Assembly: GCA_030430975.1 (NCBI GenBank)
Contig: JAUIKB010000436.1
Coordinates: 1-5,520 of the forward strand
DNA: 5,520 nt
Source: Polyangia bacterium
GTDB taxonomy: Bacteria; Myxococcota_A; Polyangia; Polyangiales; Polyangiaceae
Reading direction: 5' to 3'
Positions within the stretch are counted from its first letter, which is position 1. Every line of letters begins with the position of its first letter. The position numbers and the translations under genes were made by a program. The notes beneath the pieces are model-generated. The model was not told where the DNA came from and did no database searches. It saw nothing but the letters and a program-made list of their open reading frames with translations. Positions 1-5,520 of the stretch are shown here, piece by piece.

Positions 1-64
1 GCATCGCTAGCACCATGGTGAATGGCGCCGCCTGCTTGCCGGCACGAGTTAGCTTGCGAAACAT
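1..64 (-). CDS. Possible N-terminus of a leftward gene, cut by the window edge
   Basis: On the minus strand an ATG at 64-62 opens a reading frame that stays open to the left edge, giving 21 residues beginning MFRKLTRAGKQAAPFTMVLA. A basic start followed by a more hydrophobic stretch is what an exported or membrane-anchored protein would show, but the piece is too short to identify. The frame is also open upstream of the ATG, back to a TAG near 150-152, with GTG codons as alternative starts. I see no convincing Shine-Dalgarno sequence before the ATG. If real, the gene is divergent from the response regulator at 265. It could equally be a chance open frame in GC-rich DNA. Confidence 0.3.
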   Translation of the reverse strand, partial: MFRKLTRAGKQAAPFTMVLAM

Positions 65-264
65 CGCGACACTGTACTGCACACCGGGCAGGCTCACACG
101 GCCCGTCCGTCGGCCACCCAGTGATCGGCCAGTCCAAACGTTACGTTGCGTCAGCTACAGCTCGCTTGGCGCACCGCCCGTCGGCTCCGAAAAACCCATC
201 GCGGCTACCAACGACTCGCTGTTCCTCTGGTGAGATTCAGTGTTCAACGCTACAAGGTAGGGTT
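65..264. other. Spacer upstream of the response regulator; no gene recognised
   Basis: The plus frame of the response regulator stays open upstream as far as an ATG at 22, but the residues it would encode before 265 (rich in Arg, Pro, Ser and His, with no family pattern) do not look like protein. I therefore read this stretch as intergenic, probably holding the promoters of the rightward operon and perhaps of the leftward gene. I could not find -35 and -10 boxes with acceptable sequence and spacing. Confidence 0.5.
254..257 (+). promoter_or_regulatory. Ribosome binding site that sets the GTG start of the response regulator
   Basis: AAGG lies 7 bases before the GTG at 265. Together with the alignment of the receiver fold (its first beta strand VRVLLV begins right at this codon), it favours GTG 265 over the far upstream ATG at 22. 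Confidence 0.5.
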
Positions 265-597
265 GTGAGGGTTCTACTGGTCGACGACGAGCCGCCAACT
301 CTAACCGGGTTGACCCGCCTCTTATCCTCGCGCGGACACACCGTCCGGACGGTCGGCACCTGTGCGGCAGCACGAGCTGTCGACGGCAACTTCGACGTCG
401 CTGTTGTCGACCTGCACCTGCCCGATGGTGTCGGTGACGAACTCGCCGCATCACTCCTGACCCAAAGCACAGCCGAGCGCATCGTTTTCTACACGGCCAG
501 CGATCAGCAAGCGCTCAAGTGGCGGGCCTCCCGGCGCGGAACCGTCGTCACGAAAGACGAACCGATCACGGTGCTGCTCGACGCCTTGGAAAACTGA
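265..597 (+). CDS. Stand-alone response regulator receiver domain protein
   Basis: This 110-residue protein is a single CheY-like receiver domain with no output domain. Family-defining residues are visible: the acidic pocket D7-D8 in VLLVDDE, the phospho-accepting aspartate D49 in VAVVDLHLPDG, the switch threonine T77 in VFYTAS, and the conserved lysine K97. The usual Pro after that Lys is Asp here, and the last helix is short, so the domain is slightly smaller than the usual 120 or so residues. Members of this family take a phosphoryl group from a histidine kinase and act through protein contacts in the cytoplasm. No kinase, phosphotransfer protein or DNA-binding partner is visible nearby. 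The stop is 6 bp before the lipoprotein gene at 604, so the two are probably one transcript. GTG is taken as start because the fold begins there and AAGG precedes it. The family call is firm; the pathway is unknown. Confidence 0.9.
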   Translation: MRVLLVDDEPPTLTGLTRLLSSRGHTVRTVGTCAAARAVDGNFDVAVVDLHLPDGVGDELAASLLTQSTAERIVFYTASDQQALKWRASRRGTVVTKDEPITVLLDALEN

Positions 598-603
598 CGC
601 GGC

Positions 604-1335
604 ATGGATCGCAAGTGGTTGTGCGCAGCCATGGCGCTCAGCGCTGGGTGTGGCAATCCGCCGCCCGCCGCTACGCCGAGCGAGCCACCGTCAAGCGCCG
701 CACCGCCAACGACCGTCGCCGTGCCGGCGGCGCCGCCGGCTGGATCCACCAGCGCCGCACCGCCTTCGTCAACGCCGCGCGCGGAGCTCGTCAACACCAA
801 CGGATCCGGCGTCGAACGCCCTGGCTTCACCCGCAACCCGAACGACTTAGAAGCGCCGCTGCTGCGCATCGTGACGTGGACGGTCACCGGTAAGCTCGCG
901 GCCGGTTCGATCGAGGATACGTTCGTGGCGGGGCTTTCCGCGATCTACGACTGCTACGACCAGTGGACCATCGAGGGCGACGAAACCGTCGCCATACGCT
1001 TCACGCTCGACGCGTCGGGCAAAGCCAAAAGTTACCTGTCCGACAAAAGCATGGTGCTCCAAGCCGCTGAATCGGCCGGCTATCGAGGCTGTCTCAGCGC
1101 CGCCTTGGCGTCGCTCACCTTCGGGGCGCCGGACATGGCGTCACGTCCGTTCGGCTACTTTCAGCTTAGATTTTTCCCACACGCTAAAGATGCGTCAGCC
1201 CTTCCCTCACCGCGCGACCCCAAGCAGGTCACCGTCCGCGCCGGAAACACCTGTTGGGAGTTTCACAAGCAGCCGCCATGCCCGCCGCGGAAGCGCTGCT
1301 TTCCGGACGAGGACGTCCGGGTACGCTGCCCCTGA
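604..1335 (+). CDS. Putative lipoprotein with AgmX/PglI-like paired-Cys domain and Cys-rich tail
   Basis: The 243-residue product starts MDRKWLCAAMALSAGCGN, a short lipoprotein-type signal with C16 as the likely lipidated residue; the Ser at -3 is not the canonical Leu. Residues 19-60 are a Pro/Ala/Ser-rich spacer, as expected for a protein tethered to a membrane. Residues about 85-192 resemble the AgmX/PglI C-terminal domain of myxobacteria: C117 in YDCYDQW, a strand pattern VAIRFTLDASGKA, a second cysteine C163 in YRGCL, then a closing aromatic strand. The cysteines probably form a disulfide outside the cytoplasm. The tail (residues 217-243) adds C217, C226, C232 and C242 among Pro and basic residues, and I do not recognise it. 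ATG 604 is preferred over ATG 631, which would remove most of the signal. The Shine-Dalgarno is weak (GGAAA about 11 bases upstream). The gene follows the receiver gene by 6 bp. Its function is unknown. Confidence 0.75.
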   Translation: MDRKWLCAAMALSAGCGNPPPAATPSEPPSSAAPPTTVAVPAAPPAGSTSAAPPSSTPRAELVNTNGSGVERPGFTRNPNDLEAPLLRIVTWTVTGKLAAGSIEDTFVAGLSAIYDCYDQWTIEGDETVAIRFTLDASGKAKSYLSDKSMVLQAAESAGYRGCLSAALASLTFGAPDMASRPFGYFQLRFFPHAKDASALPSPRDPKQVTVRAGNTCWEFHKQPPCPPRKRCFPDEDVRVRCP

Positions 1336-1343
1336 CGACCGCA

Positions 1344-1822
1344 TTAGCAGGGATAGACGACGTCGTCGTAGCAGCATTCCGTACCGGTGTCCCCGCCGCG
1401 CTCGGGTACGGCACCGGGGCCGATGCCTGGCAACTGGCTCGATTCTGGACAGATAAAGCCAGAGCCGCCCATACCGTTTGACGGAGCACCTCCACCGCCA
1501 CCGACGCCCGCGCCACCATCGGACGGAGCACCACCAGTACCGCCGCCGCCATCCGGCGCGCCACCTCCAAAAATCCGGACTGTCGCAAGCGCAACCTGTA
1601 CCCTGATCGCCGCTCGCGGCTGCGCCGGTGAAGCCGTCTAGCAACTCGTCCTATATTTCTTTACAGGAAAACTAGCGCGCCGCGCATATGGCTCGCACGA
1701 CTCGAAGCTCCCGCCGTAGCCGGGTGTGCCAGAGTCTCCGTCCTCTGTATCTCCGCACGCGACGGCGAAAGCCAGCGTCAGGAGCCCAGCGAAACGACGC
1801 TACTCAGGTGCCTTTTGGTCAT
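1344..1822 (-). pseudogene. Frame-disrupted small Gly-rich, Cys-containing lipoprotein
   Basis: No single minus-strand frame covers this stretch, but pieces in successive frames read like one secreted lipoprotein. ATG 1822-1820 gives MTKRHLSS. A change of frame near 1800 then gives RRFAGLLTLAFAVACGDTED, a convincing lipoprotein signal whose Cys codon is 1757-1755, followed by Gly-rich sequence and FESCEPY. That frame meets TAG at 1640-1638. A second frame in 1574-1650 reads ELLDGFTGAAASGDQGTG then CACDSPDF. At the TTTTT run (1569-1573 on the plus strand as AAAAA), removing one base joins it to a frame of Gly-rich repeats and the ending TECCYDDVVYPC, with stop TAA at 1346-1344. About three indels are needed. 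The gene may be a true pseudogene or may reflect assembly errors at homopolymers. It converges on the lipoprotein gene ending at 1335, leaving 8 bp. I do not recognise the family. Confidence 0.55.
1462..1568 (-). repeat. Imperfect Gly-rich coding repeats (GGAPSDG type)
   Basis: Read on the minus strand in the frame ending at the TAA at 1344, this stretch repeats units like GGGAPDG, GGAPSDG and GGGAPSNG. On the plus strand it reads as Pro-rich codons. It is the low-complexity middle of the disrupted lipoprotein. Such repeats are prone to slippage, which may explain nearby frame loss. Confidence 0.55.
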
Positions 1823-1985
1823 GCAGCCGATCCAGCAATCGCCATTACCGTCATAACCTATTGAATTTACTTAGTTTTTCTCCACGGGCAGCGACACGCG
1901 GATCCGGCCGGTGAATCGTTCGGCAGATACTGGCACGGTCGAGAGAATCTGCGGAACATCGACGCCTGACCGATGTCTGCCCTGC
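1823..1985. other. Spacer with AT-rich patch, between diverging reading frames
   Basis: This stretch separates the start of the minus-strand lipoprotein remnant from the start of the large plus-strand gene. Bases about 1855-1883 are clearly richer in A and T than their surroundings, as promoters in GC-rich genomes often are. TTGAAT at 1861-1866 resembles a -35 box for rightward transcription, but I found no well-spaced -10 partner, so no promoter is called. There is no inverted repeat with a T tract that would mark a terminator. Confidence 0.4.
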
Positions 1986-4900
1986 ATGGCGGAGCGGTAT
2001 GGGTCCAGGTTGGACCGATGGCGCGCAGGCATCGTTGCGTGCGCGGTCATCGGTGGTGCTTCAGCGTGCGGTGGCGAAGCGAACGGCACAGGCCAGAGTC
2101 CGCGCGTTGACGTCCAGCAGAGTACCGGCGCGACGCGCTGTGAACTCGACGGAACCGGATGCACGCCGCTCGCTGAAGGCGCGTCGCTTGCCACGGACGG
2201 TACGGTCGAGACCGCCGCCGGCGGGTCCGCGCGGCTTGCCGTCGGTACACACGCCGTTGCGGAACTGGGCGCGCGCTCGACCGTAGCGTTCTACGCGAAC
2301 AGGCCCGGACAAGTGGCGGTGCAGTCGGGCACCGTTACGGTGCGCGCACTGACCACCGCTGCCGCGCCCACCTCGTTACTTGTAGCCGGACAGGCGGTCC
2401 AGATATCCGCCGCTTCGACCGCGGCGGTGCGCGCGAGCGGGGACGGCCGGGCTACGCTCACCGTGCATCGTGGCACGGCGACGGCCGGCAAGATCGCTCT
2501 CCACAGCGGAGAGACCGTTCGCCTGGCCAAGGGACTGAAGCCCACGCGCACCACGTCTGCCGGTGGCGAGCTCGGCCCGGTCAACGCCGCAACCCGCAGC
2601 CCCGAAGTGAAGTCCCAGACCGCGGCGCCGCCGTCTGCGACGCCCGCTGCGCCGGTGCGCGGCTTCGGAACCATGACCGCGCGCCGACCCAACACGAAAG
2701 CGACGATCGAAGGCGTTCGTCTCAAGTCGCACCACGTCAAGGTCACGATCATCGACGGCTTCGCTCGCACTGAGATCGAGGAGGAGTTCCACAACGACAC
2801 GCCGCTCGTGCTCGAGGGCCGGTACCGATTTCCGCTCCCGCCCGACGCGAGCATCTCTCGACTCGCGTTGTGGGTCGGCGACAAGCTGATCGAGGGCGAA
2901 ATCGTCGAGCGCAAGCGCGCCGCGGCGATCTTCAAATCGCTCGTGGATGTACCCGTACCCCGCGACCCGGCGCTCCTCGAGTGGATCGCGGGCAGCGAAT
3001 TTTCGCTCAAGATATTCCCGATCTTGCCCAAAAAGTCCCGCACGGTCGTGCTCGCCTACAACCAGGCGCTCACCAGCGAAGGCGGCAGGCTCCGCTATCA
3101 GTACCCGATGAGTCTGGGAGCCGATCGGAACGTCACGATCGATGACTTTTCCGTTTCGGTCACCGCTGAAAACAGCCAGCTTGACCTGACGGATCTACGA
3201 GCGCCCGACTACAAGTCCGACCTCTACATGGCGAAACGCAAGGGACGGGCACACTACGCCGCGACCCATTTCACCCCCACGGGTCACTTCAATCTCAGCT
3301 TCACGCACGAACGAGCGACGAGCGCTGAAGTCGCGAGCTTTCATTCCCCAAAGCACGATGAGCGATTCTTCGCGCTGCGGCTGCGTGCGGATCTGCCAGA
3401 GACCGCAAACCGCCCCAGCTACGCGCCTCGCACTCGCGCGATCGTTCTCGACGCAAGCCACAGCCAGTCAGTCCAAACGCTGAGCGGACAGGCCGACGTC
3501 GCCCTCGGGCTGCTGCGAAAAATGGAGCCTGACGAGTCGTTCGTGCTGCTGTCGTGCGACACCGCTTGTGAAACTTTCCCCGCTTCCGACACCGCAACCG
3601 TGAACCCTAAGACGCTAACTCGAGCCGCGCGCTGGCTGACGGACCGTACGCCGAAGCGCGCCTCCGACCCGGCCGGAGCGCTCGTGGCTGGCGCCGCGCG
3701 ACTTCCGGACGATGGCTCCGGTCAGCTCGTGTACTTGGGCGACGGTGTCCCGAGCGCCGGCGAACTGACTTCCGAGTCGATCGCGGCCCGAGTGCGACCG
3801 AAGCTCGTCTCGCGGCGCGTCGACCTACGCCTGCTGGGTGCCGGGCGCACCCTCGACGAAGTCATGCTGCGCTCCCTCGCCGGGCGGCTAGGCGCGACCT
3901 ACGATCGGTTGAGCAATGGCGATCCGATCGCCGAACGCGCGACCCGGATCGCGCTCGACCTGCGGCGTCCGGTCATCGCTGAGCCGACTCTCGAGCTCCC
4001 GGACGACGCCTACGACGTACACCCCCGCGTGCTGCCGAATCTGCGCCTCGGCCAAGAAGTGACCATCGTCGGCAAGCTGCGCAAACAGGTAGCGCCGCAG
4101 GCTGCTTCAACGGGCGCTGTTCGGCTCCGAGGAACACTCGCCGGGGCCAAGTACGACCTGTCACGTACCGTCGACTGGACGGCCAAGTCTGACAACCCGC
4201 TCATACCGCGACTGTGGGCGGAGCGGCGGATCGCGGCGCTTCAGGCAAGCGACGATCCAAACGCTAGGTCGACCGTGGTGAACCTTTCACGGCGACATCA
4301 CGTCATGTCGCGGTTCACATCGCTGCTCGCCCTGGAGAGCAACCGAATGTTTTCCACGTTCGGCATCAAGCGCACGACGAAACGCGCAGAGGACCAGCTC
4401 GACCACAGCTTCGGGCGACCGATCCCTCGCGTCCGAATGGGAAGCCCAGATGTGCGCGGACGCAGCCCCTTGGGATCCGGTGAGTTGTCGGCCAAGGGCT
4501 CGATGTGGGGCGACTCGATCGGCGACGCAACGGGTTCGGGCGGCCTCGGCCTGAGCGGTATCGGCAGCGGTGGCGGCGCTAAGTCGAGCGCTGGCGACAG
4601 TAACGGCGCGACCATCAATCAGCCGTTTGCCCTCGGCGGCGGGGGCGTCGGCAACGGCAAGATCCGGCAATCGCACAAGGTCGCACCACCAGGACGCGGT
4701 GCGGGCAGCGGGACCGGCCAGGGCTTCGGTCCCCACGGCGGCTGGTCACAGCCACTCGCCACGCGCCCTAGGGGCAGCGCCCACGTCGGCGGCGCGTCAG
4801 TCAGCGGCGGCACCGTCGACAACGCAGCGCGGGTCGTGGCTCGCCTGCGAGGCGCGTGGCGCGCGTGCTATCAGCGCGGGCTAGCGCAGAACCCGAGCGC

Positions 4901-5520
4901 GAGCGGGTCGATTCGACTCGCGATCCGCATCGGCGCCGGCGGCGAACCGACCAACGTCTTCGCTCGACCCTCCGGCAATCTCCCCGCGGTTGTCGCCGCC
5001 TGCGTGCGAACGCGAGCTCAAGCTGCGCGATTCGCGCCGCCCTCCAGCGGCCACGCGGTGATCCTGGTTCCGATCCGGTTCGTGCCGAGGTCGAGCGCGA
5101 CCCCCTCCAAGCCGCGTGCGTGGGCCAGCTGGCGACGGCCATCACGGCCAGCCGGACCGAGCGTCGTGCACCGCAAGCCGTCCGACACGTGGCGGACCGG
5201 AGGCGCTAAGGCGATCGAAAAGGCGGCCGCGGCGCTCACCGGCACAGGTTCGCGCAAGGGCCACGAGCGACTTATCCGTGAGCTCATCAAGCGCGGACGC
5301 TTCAGCCGCGCGCTGACCGCCGCCAAACGTTTCGCGGCGCTTGACCCGGACCTCGACGTCGCCCGCGAGCTGCTCGCCTACGCCGCAGTAGTGAACAACC
5401 AGCCCGACCTCGCGCTCGACGCCGTCGCATCGCTGGTCGAAACCGCACCGCATAGCGCGCGTGCTCAGGCACGTGCAGCACGAGCCTTCGAAGCGGCTGG
5501 CGACGAACGACGGGCCTGCG
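1986..5520 (+). CDS. Large multi-domain FecR-VIT-VWA-AgmX/PglI-TPR lipoprotein, partial at the right edge
   Basis: One open frame gives 1178 residues and runs off the window. Order: lipoprotein-type signal with probable lipid-bearing C28 (GASAC); FecR-like beta domain, about 60-183; VIT domain, about 236-362, with FHNDTPLVLEGRYRFPLP and the AAAIFKSLVD and LLEWIAGSEF stretches; VWA-like domain, about 480-640, with a metal-ion site made of D489-A-S-H-S, S560 in place of the usual Thr, and D586 in GDGVPSAGE; a post-VWA region typical of VIT proteins (WAERRIAAL 744-752, TSLLALES 778-785); a Gly-rich linker, 819-943, with MWGDSIGDATGSGGLGLSG; an AgmX/PglI-like domain, 944-1033, with C961 and C1006; a basic, Pro-rich stretch; and TPR-like helices from about 1075. 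It is probably envelope-anchored and acts through protein contacts. ATG 1986 gives a full signal peptide, but no clear Shine-Dalgarno is seen; GTG 1911 and TTG 2010 are alternatives. The substrate and partners are unknown. Confidence 0.9.
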   Translation, partial: MAERYGSRLDRWRAGIVACAVIGGASACGGEANGTGQSPRVDVQQSTGATRCELDGTGCTPLAEGASLATDGTVETAAGGSARLAVGTHAVAELGARSTVAFYANRPGQVAVQSGTVTVRALTTAAAPTSLLVAGQAVQISAASTAAVRASGDGRATLTVHRGTATAGKIALHSGETVRLAKGLKPTRTTSAGGELGPVNAATRSPEVKSQTAAPPSATPAAPVRGFGTMTARRPNTKATIEGVRLKSHHVKVTIIDGFARTEIEEEFHNDTPLVLEGRYRFPLPPDASISRLALWVGDKLIEGEIVERKRAAAIFKSLVDVPVPRDPALLEWIAGSEFSLKIFPILPKKSRTVVLAYNQALTSEGGRLRYQYPMSLGADRNVTIDDFSVSVTAENSQLDLTDLRAPDYKSDLYMAKRKGRAHYAATHFTPTGHFNLSFTHERATSAEVASFHSPKHDERFFALRLRADLPETANRPSYAPRTRAIVLDASHSQSVQTLSGQADVALGLLRKMEPDESFVLLSCDTACETFPASDTATVNPKTLTRAARWLTDRTPKRASDPAGALVAGAARLPDDGSGQLVYLGDGVPSAGELTSESIAARVRPKLVSRRVDLRLLGAGRTLDEVMLRSLAGRLGATYDRLSNGDPIAERATRIALDLRRPVIAEPTLELPDDAYDVHPRVLPNLRLGQEVTIVGKLRKQVAPQAASTGAVRLRGTLAGAKYDLSRTVDWTAKSDNPLIPRLWAERRIAALQASDDPNARSTVVNLSRRHHVMSRFTSLLALESNRMFSTFGIKRTTKRAEDQLDHSFGRPIPRVRMGSPDVRGRSPLGSGELSAKGSMWGDSIGDATGSGGLGLSGIGSGGGAKSSAGDSNGATINQPFALGGGGVGNGKIRQSHKVAPPGRGAGSGTGQGFGPHGGWSQPLATRPRGSAHVGGASVSGGTVDNAARVVARLRGAWRACYQRGLAQNPSASGSIRLAIRIGAGGEPTNVFARPSGNLPAVVAACVRTRAQAARFAPPSSGHAVILVPIRFVPRSSATPSKPRAWASWRRPSRPAGPSVVHRKPSDTWRTGGAKAIEKAAAALTGTGSRKGHERLIRELIKRGRFSRALTAAKRFAALDPDLDVARELLAYAAVVNNQPDLALDAVASLVETAPHSARAQARAARAFEAAGDERRAC

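Noticed and set aside
54..80. Promoter-like TTGCGA with downstream TACTGC
   Set aside because: The spacing is about 15 bases and both boxes are poor matches.
22..264. N-terminal extension of the response regulator back to ATG 22
   Set aside because: The extra 81 residues have no receiver or other domain character, while GTG 265 coincides with the first beta strand and has AAGG at a good distance.
1336..1343. Terminator between the converging genes
   Set aside because: The gap is only 8 bp and neither it nor its flanks show a stem-loop followed by a T tract.
1387..1641. Plus-strand Pro-rich reading frame of 84 residues
   Set aside because: It is the mirror of Gly-rich codons on the minus strand, has no clear ribosome binding site, and lacks the signal peptide and Cys-rich ending seen on the minus strand.
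1207..1644. Minus-strand 145-residue reading frame
   Set aside because: Only its first part (1574-1644) looks protein-like; after the TTTTT run it becomes Trp/Arg-rich out-of-frame sequence and then runs into the antisense of the lipoprotein gene.
2291..3043. Minus-strand 250-residue reading frame
   Set aside because: It lies opposite the FecR and VIT regions of the large gene, whose plus-strand translation has clear domain patterns; the minus translation has none.
4287..4736. Minus-strand reading frames opposite the post-VWA region and Gly-rich linker
   Set aside because: They are Ala/Arg-rich antisense shadows typical of GC-rich DNA and overlap a region with strong family patterns on the plus strand.
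4856..5209. Plus-strand Arg-rich frame overlapping the AgmX/PglI-like domain
   Set aside because: It is a shifted frame of the large gene; the paired-Cys domain and TPR-like helices are read in the other frame.

Overview
The window is GC-rich bacterial DNA, most likely from a myxobacterium-type genome (Myxococcota, perhaps Polyangiales). This is inferred from protein content: two proteins carry an AgmX/PglI-type paired-cysteine C-terminal domain, one has the Gly-rich 'MWG..IG...GGLGLSG' linker I associate with myxobacterial proteins, and there are several lipoprotein-like signal sequences. No rRNA, tRNA, CRISPR array, insertion sequence or integrase was seen.

Layout, left to right. (1) A possible N-terminus of a leftward gene runs off the left edge (1-64, minus). 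(2) A 200-bp spacer (65-264) shows no recognisable gene. (3) A 110-residue stand-alone response-regulator receiver (265-597, plus) is followed after 6 bp by (4) a putative lipoprotein with a Pro/Ala/Ser-rich linker, an AgmX/PglI-like domain and a Cys-rich tail (604-1335, plus). The two look co-transcribed. (5) Converging on them, ending 8 bp away, is what looks like a frame-disrupted small Gly-rich, Cys-containing lipoprotein gene (1344-1822, minus). (6) A spacer (1823-1985) includes an AT-rich patch. (7) From 1986 to the right edge runs one uninterrupted plus-strand reading frame with no stop codon in the window. It encodes a very large multi-domain lipoprotein-like protein: signal peptide, FecR-like domain, VIT domain, VWA-like domain with a recognisable metal site, conserved post-VWA region, Gly-rich linker, AgmX/PglI-like domain, and TPR-like helices. 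At least 1178 residues are visible and the C-terminus lies outside the window.

How the parts may fit together (inference): the large protein and the lipoprotein at 604 share the same paired-Cys domain and both carry export signals, so they may work in the same envelope compartment. The receiver is a cytoplasmic signalling protein whose kinase and output partner are not in the window. The large FecR-VIT-VWA-AgmX-TPR protein is the most interesting item; I know of no established function for that domain combination.
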